Below, piece after piece: positions 60,842 to 64,000 of a DNA stretch of 64,000 bases. Both the position numbers and the translations under genes were made by a program. The stretch's first letter is position 1, and each line of letters starts with the position of its first letter. The notes beneath the pieces are model-generated. The model ran no database searches, was not told where the DNA came from, and saw only the letters and a list, made by a program, of their open reading frames with translations. Source of the DNA: Ardenticatenales bacterium (GTDB lineage Bacteria > Chloroflexota > Anaerolineae > Ardenticatenales > Ardenticatenaceae); contig JACKAZ010000007.1 of assembly GCA_020634795.1 (NCBI GenBank), positions 124,001 through 188,000 on the forward strand. Direction: 5' to 3'.

Positions 60842-61078
60842 ATGCAGATTTCCATCGAATTCTGCGTCAGTTGAAACTACGCCCCACGTGCCGTCAGTTT
60901 GACGGACAAGTTACTTGGCGAATACCGCCAGCAGATCGACTCCCTGACGCTGATCCCCAGCGGGGGCGGTGTCTTCGAGGTCGAGGTCGATGGCGCGCTG
61001 ATCTACTCCAAGAAAGCGACCGGCCGCCATGCCAACTGGCCCGAAATCAAGGAGAGCGTTGAAGCGTTGAAGCGTTGA
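60842..61078 (+). CDS. SelW/Rdx-family selenoprotein (UGA = Sec at codon 11)
   Basis: The frame is MQISIEFCVS-U-NYAPRAVSL, then TDKLLGEYRQQIDSLTLIPS, GGGVFEVEVDGALIYSKKAT and GRHANWPEIKESVEALKR: 78 residues with an in-frame TGA at 60872-60874. The family (SelW/SelT/SelH-like Rdx proteins) has an N-terminal redox motif CxxC or CxxU followed by NY-PRA, then LIP-GGG-FEV-V-G-LIYSK--TGR; every element is present, with U exactly at the second Cys position. AAGGAGG lies seven bases before the ATG. A hairpin follows the UGA at the spacing of bacterial SECIS elements. These proteins act in thiol redox control. Ordinary ORF calling misses it, because the TGA would be read as a stop after ten codons. 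Confidence 0.88.
60875..60910 (+). promoter_or_regulatory. Candidate bacterial SECIS element
   Basis: CCGTCA (60891-60896), loop GTT, TGACGG (60900-60905): a perfect 6-bp stem whose apical loop begins with G, 22 bases after the UGA. Bacterial SECIS elements lie directly downstream of UGA, with a small apical loop about 16-37 bases away carrying a G in the first positions. Confidence 0.65.
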
Positions 61079-61106
61079 AGCGTTGGAACAGAATAGCCCC
61101 AAAAAG

Positions 61107-61143
61107 GAAGACTCCGAGTGTGTTGCTCGGAGCCTTCTTTTTT
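61107..61143 (+). terminator. Terminator after the selenoprotein gene
   Basis: GAAGaCTCCGAG and CTCGGAGcCTTC form a 12-bp stem with one mismatch, followed by a run of T (61137-61143). Confidence 0.88.
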
Positions 61144-61154
61144 GTGGATATCGG

Positions 61155-61271
61155 CTATTCCTTCGGCCCGCGCGTCGCCTTGAAGAGGAACCAGCCAATG
61201 GGTACGAGGATCGCCAAGCAGAATAGCGTATAGCTCAACAGGTAAAAGGTTCGATCACCGAGGAAGTCCAT
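61155..61271 (-). CDS. Small single-helix membrane protein, 38 residues
   Basis: MDFLGDRTFYLLSYTLFCLA then ILVPIGWFLFKATRGPKE, with GGAGACCGC before the ATG at 61271. One helix spans about residues 9-30, followed by a basic tail. A longer frame from 61340 is possible but lacks a ribosome site. It is convergent with the selenoprotein gene. Function unknown. Confidence 0.55.
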   Translation of the reverse strand: MDFLGDRTFYLLSYTLFCLAILVPIGWFLFKATRGPKE

Positions 61272-61340
61272 GCGGTCTCCGGATGTAAGGGTGTATGGGT
61301 GTGGGGCATGGCCAATCATTGAAATGGCAATGCACTCCAT

Positions 61341-61588
61341 TCTGACTTGAAAATAGACTGTTTTGGGTTGCGGTGATGCCGTTTGTTGGGGATAGTGCCA
61401 TGAGAAGATCGTGAATCGCGAATCGCGAATCGGGGTGCACGGTTATTCCACCGTCTTTGCAAGGTTTCCTATGCCCTATGCGCTATTTCCATTCCCCGTG
61501 GTGCGCGACAGCGCATCACGACTCCATTCTCCATTCTCCACTGCCCCACCGTCGTGAAAGCCACGCCTACTTCCTCGTCACTATCGCG
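61341..61588. other. Intergenic region with microsatellites
   Basis: Contains GAATCGC repeats (61411-61432) and CCATTCT repeats (61525-61540). No gene supported. Confidence 0.6.
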
Positions 61589-64000
61589 CTACTGCTTGGC
61601 GCTGTGTACCGCTTCGTGGAGTTGCAGCGAGATGACGTCGGAAACGCCGGGCGTGCCCTGCGAAATGCCGTAGATCGCTTGCGCGGCCTCGATCGTGCCA
61701 CGGTTGTGGGTGATGACGATGAACTGCGTCTTTTGAGCCAGCTCCTCCAGCACCTCGCGGAAGCGACCGATGTTGGCCTCGTCCAGCATCGCATCCACCT
61801 CGTCGAAGACGCAGAAGGGCGTGGGGCTGACCTTGAGAATCGCAAAGAGCATCGCCGCCGCCGTCAGCGCCCGTTCGCCGCCCGATAGCAGCGCGATGGA
61901 CTGCGCCCGCTTGCCCGGCGGACGGGCCACGATCTCGATCCCGCTGTTCGTGATATCCTCCGGCTCGGTCAATTCCAGTTGGGCCTGGCCGCCCTTGAAC
62001 AGTCGGTTGAAATAATGGCGGAAGGCCTCGCCGATCTGCTCGAAGGTCTCGATGAAACGGGCCTCCATCAGCCGATCCAGCTCGCCGACAATTTGACGCA
62101 GGTCGCGCATCGCCTTGGTCAAATCCTCCGATTGCTCGGTCAGGAAGCGGTGGCGCGCCTCGACCTCGACGAATTCGGCGGGCGCGTCGGGGTTGATCGC
62201 CCCCAGCCGCCCCAACCGGCGCCGCAACTGGCGGGCGCGCTCCTCCACATCCATATCCAACGCCTCGACACGGGGCAAGGCCGCGATCAACTCTTCGGTT
62301 GTGGGGCCGCTCTCCTCCTCGCCCGCGTCGCCGATCACCCCCAAATCGTTCTCGATCTGCTGAGCGAGGTGGCGCATCCGCTCTTCCGCCGATTGGAGCG
62401 CGAGCTGCGCCGTATGGGCCTCATCTTCGCGCAGTTGACGCTGCTTGCGCAGACTCAAGTGCTGCGCCTCTAGCGTGGCCAACCGCTCCACGTTCTGGGC
62501 CTGCTCCGCTTCGAGCGGGCGGCTCGAATCGCGGCTCTGGCTGAGGGCCTGCTCGGCCTCGTCGAGGGTGGCAACGAGGGTCGCCAACCGGTCGTCGATG
62601 CCGCTCGCCTCTTCGGAGAGGGCGCTGACCTGCGCCACCTTTTGGCCGTGGCGCTCTTGCAGACGGGCCTGCTCGTCCTGCAACGTCCGCTGGCTGCGCT
62701 GCCAGCTCGCCAACTGTTCGTCGGCGATGGCGACCTGGGTACGGGCGCGCTCCACCGCCTCGCGCAGGGCGCCGGGTTGCGCCGCCTCGACCCGTTGCTC
62801 CCACAACGTGACGGCCGCGTCGGCCTCGGCCTGCTCATCGATCAAAGCGGCGGTGGCGGCGCTGAGCGTGGTGGCTTGCTCGGCAAGGCTGCGTTGCTCG
62901 GCCTCGACCTTTTCGACGAGGCCGCTGCGCCACTGACTTTCTTGTTGCACTTTGCCGCTGTCCCGCTGCTCGCTGGCTTGGCGCTCTTGCACGCGGCGCT
63001 GCTGCTGCTCGATTTGGCGCCGCGAATCGGCCAACCGCCGCCGCTGCTGCTCGATCTGTGCCACCCGCTCCGTGGCTTGCGCCAATGCCTCGCTCGCCGC
63101 CGTGCGTTGCCCTTCCGCCGCCTCGATCTGGGCCGGCAGCGCGGCCCATTCGCGGCTCTGGGCCAGCAACGTGCTGCCCTTGCCCTCGCCATTGCCCGCC
63201 ACGATGGCCCCGCGGCGCGTTCGCACTTGGCCGTCCCGCGTCACCAGATGCCAGCCCGTATTGCCCAGCGCTTTTACCGTCGCCCAATCCTCCACCACCA
63301 GCCAATCGCCCAACAGATATTCCAGCAAGGTCGGGTCGTCCGCCGCCACCAGATCGGCGGCCCGCCCGACCACACCCACGTGAGCGGGTAACCGCGCGGC
63401 ACTCGTTTCCGCCAGTGCGCCCAGCGGCAGCAGGGTGACGCGGCCCGTCTGCTGCTGGTGCAGCCAGTCGCGAGCCGCTTCGCCATCATCGCCCAGCGCC
63501 ACGCCCTGTAGCTGGCTGCCCAGTGCCGCGCTGATCGCCGTGGCGATCTCGGCGGGCACACGGAGCATGTCGGCGACCGGAGAGATGTCGGGGGCGAGCC
63601 GCTTGCCCGCTTTGAGCAGCGCCCGCACGCCCGCCTCGTAGCCCGCGCCCTCTTTGCGGAGCCGCGCCAGCAGCTCTTGGCGGGTGGTCAGCGCCGTCAA
63701 CTGGCGCTCGACCTCGTGCTGCTGGCGACGTGCCTCGTCCAAGCTGGCGGCGGCCTCCCGTTCGGCGGTCGCCAAGCGCTCCTGCTCGCCCGTCAATGTG
63801 CGATGCTGCTCATTCAGCGTCGCCAATTCTTCGGCCAGCAGCGCCAGCTCCCGTTCGTGCTGGGCCTGCTGATCGGCCAACAGCGCGAGCGCTTCTTGGT
63901 GAACGGTCCGTTCCTGTGTCAGCGCCTGTTGGCGGCTGCCGAGGCTGTTTTGCTGTTGGGCCAGCTCTCCGGCACGGGCCGTCAGCCGCCCGACGGTGCG
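61589..64000 (-). CDS. smc: Chromosome segregation protein SMC (hinge and C-terminal half)
   Basis: About 803 residues are visible; the frame is open through the window edge. The first part is coiled coil. The SMC hinge follows (APDISPVADMLRVPAEIATA, then ISAALGSQLQGVALGDDGEA, and TRDGQVRTRRGAIVAGNGEG), then a second long coiled coil. The C-terminal head has the signature IALLSGGERALTAAAMLFAI and Walker B PFCVFDEVDAMLDEANIGRF, ending with FIVITHNRGTIEAAQAIYGI. SMC with ScpA and ScpB compacts and separates chromosomes. The N-terminal Walker A lies beyond the window. Confidence 0.96.
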   Translation of the reverse strand, partial: RTVGRLTARAGELAQQQNSLGSRQQALTQERTVHQEALALLADQQAQHERELALLAEELATLNEQHRTLTGEQERLATAEREAAASLDEARRQQHEVERQLTALTTRQELLARLRKEGAGYEAGVRALLKAGKRLAPDISPVADMLRVPAEIATAISAALGSQLQGVALGDDGEAARDWLHQQQTGRVTLLPLGALAETSAARLPAHVGVVGRAADLVAADDPTLLEYLLGDWLVVEDWATVKALGNTGWHLVTRDGQVRTRRGAIVAGNGEGKGSTLLAQSREWAALPAQIEAAEGQRTAASEALAQATERVAQIEQQRRRLADSRRQIEQQQRRVQERQASEQRDSGKVQQESQWRSGLVEKVEAEQRSLAEQATTLSAATAALIDEQAEADAAVTLWEQRVEAAQPGALREAVERARTQVAIADEQLASWQRSQRTLQDEQARLQERHGQKVAQVSALSEEASGIDDRLATLVATLDEAEQALSQSRDSSRPLEAEQAQNVERLATLEAQHLSLRKQRQLREDEAHTAQLALQSAEERMRHLAQQIENDLGVIGDAGEEESGPTTEELIAALPRVEALDMDVEERARQLRRRLGRLGAINPDAPAEFVEVEARHRFLTEQSEDLTKAMRDLRQIVGELDRLMEARFIETFEQIGEAFRHYFNRLFKGGQAQLELTEPEDITNSGIEIVARPPGKRAQSIALLSGGERALTAAAMLFAILKVSPTPFCVFDEVDAMLDEANIGRFREVLEELAQKTQFIVITHNRGTIEAAQAIYGISQGTPGVSDVISLQLHEAVHSAKQ

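Noticed and set aside
60414..60902. Open frames through the 19-bp array encoding Pro/Arg or Gly/Arg-rich repeats
   Set aside because: The 19-bp unit has no stop in any frame, so all frames stay open by arithmetic. No ribosome site or conserved ends.

Overview
The window is 64 kb of high-GC bacterial DNA, most likely from a member of the Chloroflexota (Anaerolineae/Ardenticatenia-like). This is inferred from several features: AfsR/BTAD-type regulators with NB-ARC and TPR domains, secreted proteins with TPTP-type linkers, a DHH-CBS-tRNA nucleotidyltransferase fusion, a fused DppB-DppC permease, and very many short tandem repeats between genes. No marker fixes the genus.

Layout. 0-9 kb: the end of a CcdA-like gene, CarD, tRNA-Gly(CCC), peptide deformylase, a membrane protein of unknown function, a winged-helix protein fused to a VHL-like beta domain, and a BTAD regulator split by an in-frame TAG. 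9-14 kb: a decayed zone with palindromic repeats, an IS630-type transposase remnant and an acyl-CoA synthetase gene broken by several single-base indels. 14-31 kb: ordinary chromosomal genes (LysM protein, enolase, VTT membrane protein, M1 peptidase, aminotransferase, Lrp regulator with EamA exporter, 3D-domain secreted protein, tRNA-maturation fusion, SUOX-fold protein, glycosyltransferase-like membrane protein).

31-41 kb is the most interesting block. Every gene lies on the minus strand. In transcription order they are an OmpR-type response regulator, a histidine kinase, an interrupted secreted beta/gamma-crystallin gene, MauE, MauD, a Tat-signal 8-cysteine protein in the place mauA occupies in methylamine dehydrogenase clusters, a very large FtsX permease, its ATPase, and tatA-tatB-tatC. 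I read it as a candidate self-contained system for making and exporting a folded, disulfide-rich protein.

41-47 kb holds remnants (a frameshifted gene, an antitoxin beside a broken PIN toxin, a pair of 63-bp direct repeats) and a 1.3-kaa fused peptide-transport permease with a pseudo-peptidase tail. 47-51 kb carries a creatininase-family amidase, a class III aminotransferase and a CysQ-like phosphatase. 51-60.4 kb is a two-gene compact Tc-toxin-like locus: a 1155-aa TcA-like protein with TPR repeats, and a 1933-aa TcB-TcC fusion ending in an HExxH domain. 60.4-61.1 kb has a 19-bp minisatellite followed by a SelW/Rdx-family selenoprotein gene whose UGA sits in a CxxU motif and is followed by a hairpin. 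The window ends inside smc.

Long intergenic stretches are mostly repeats: 9-bp ACTCA-type arrays just upstream of three start codons, a 19-bp minisatellite at two loci, palindromic elements, and many 6-8 bp microsatellites.
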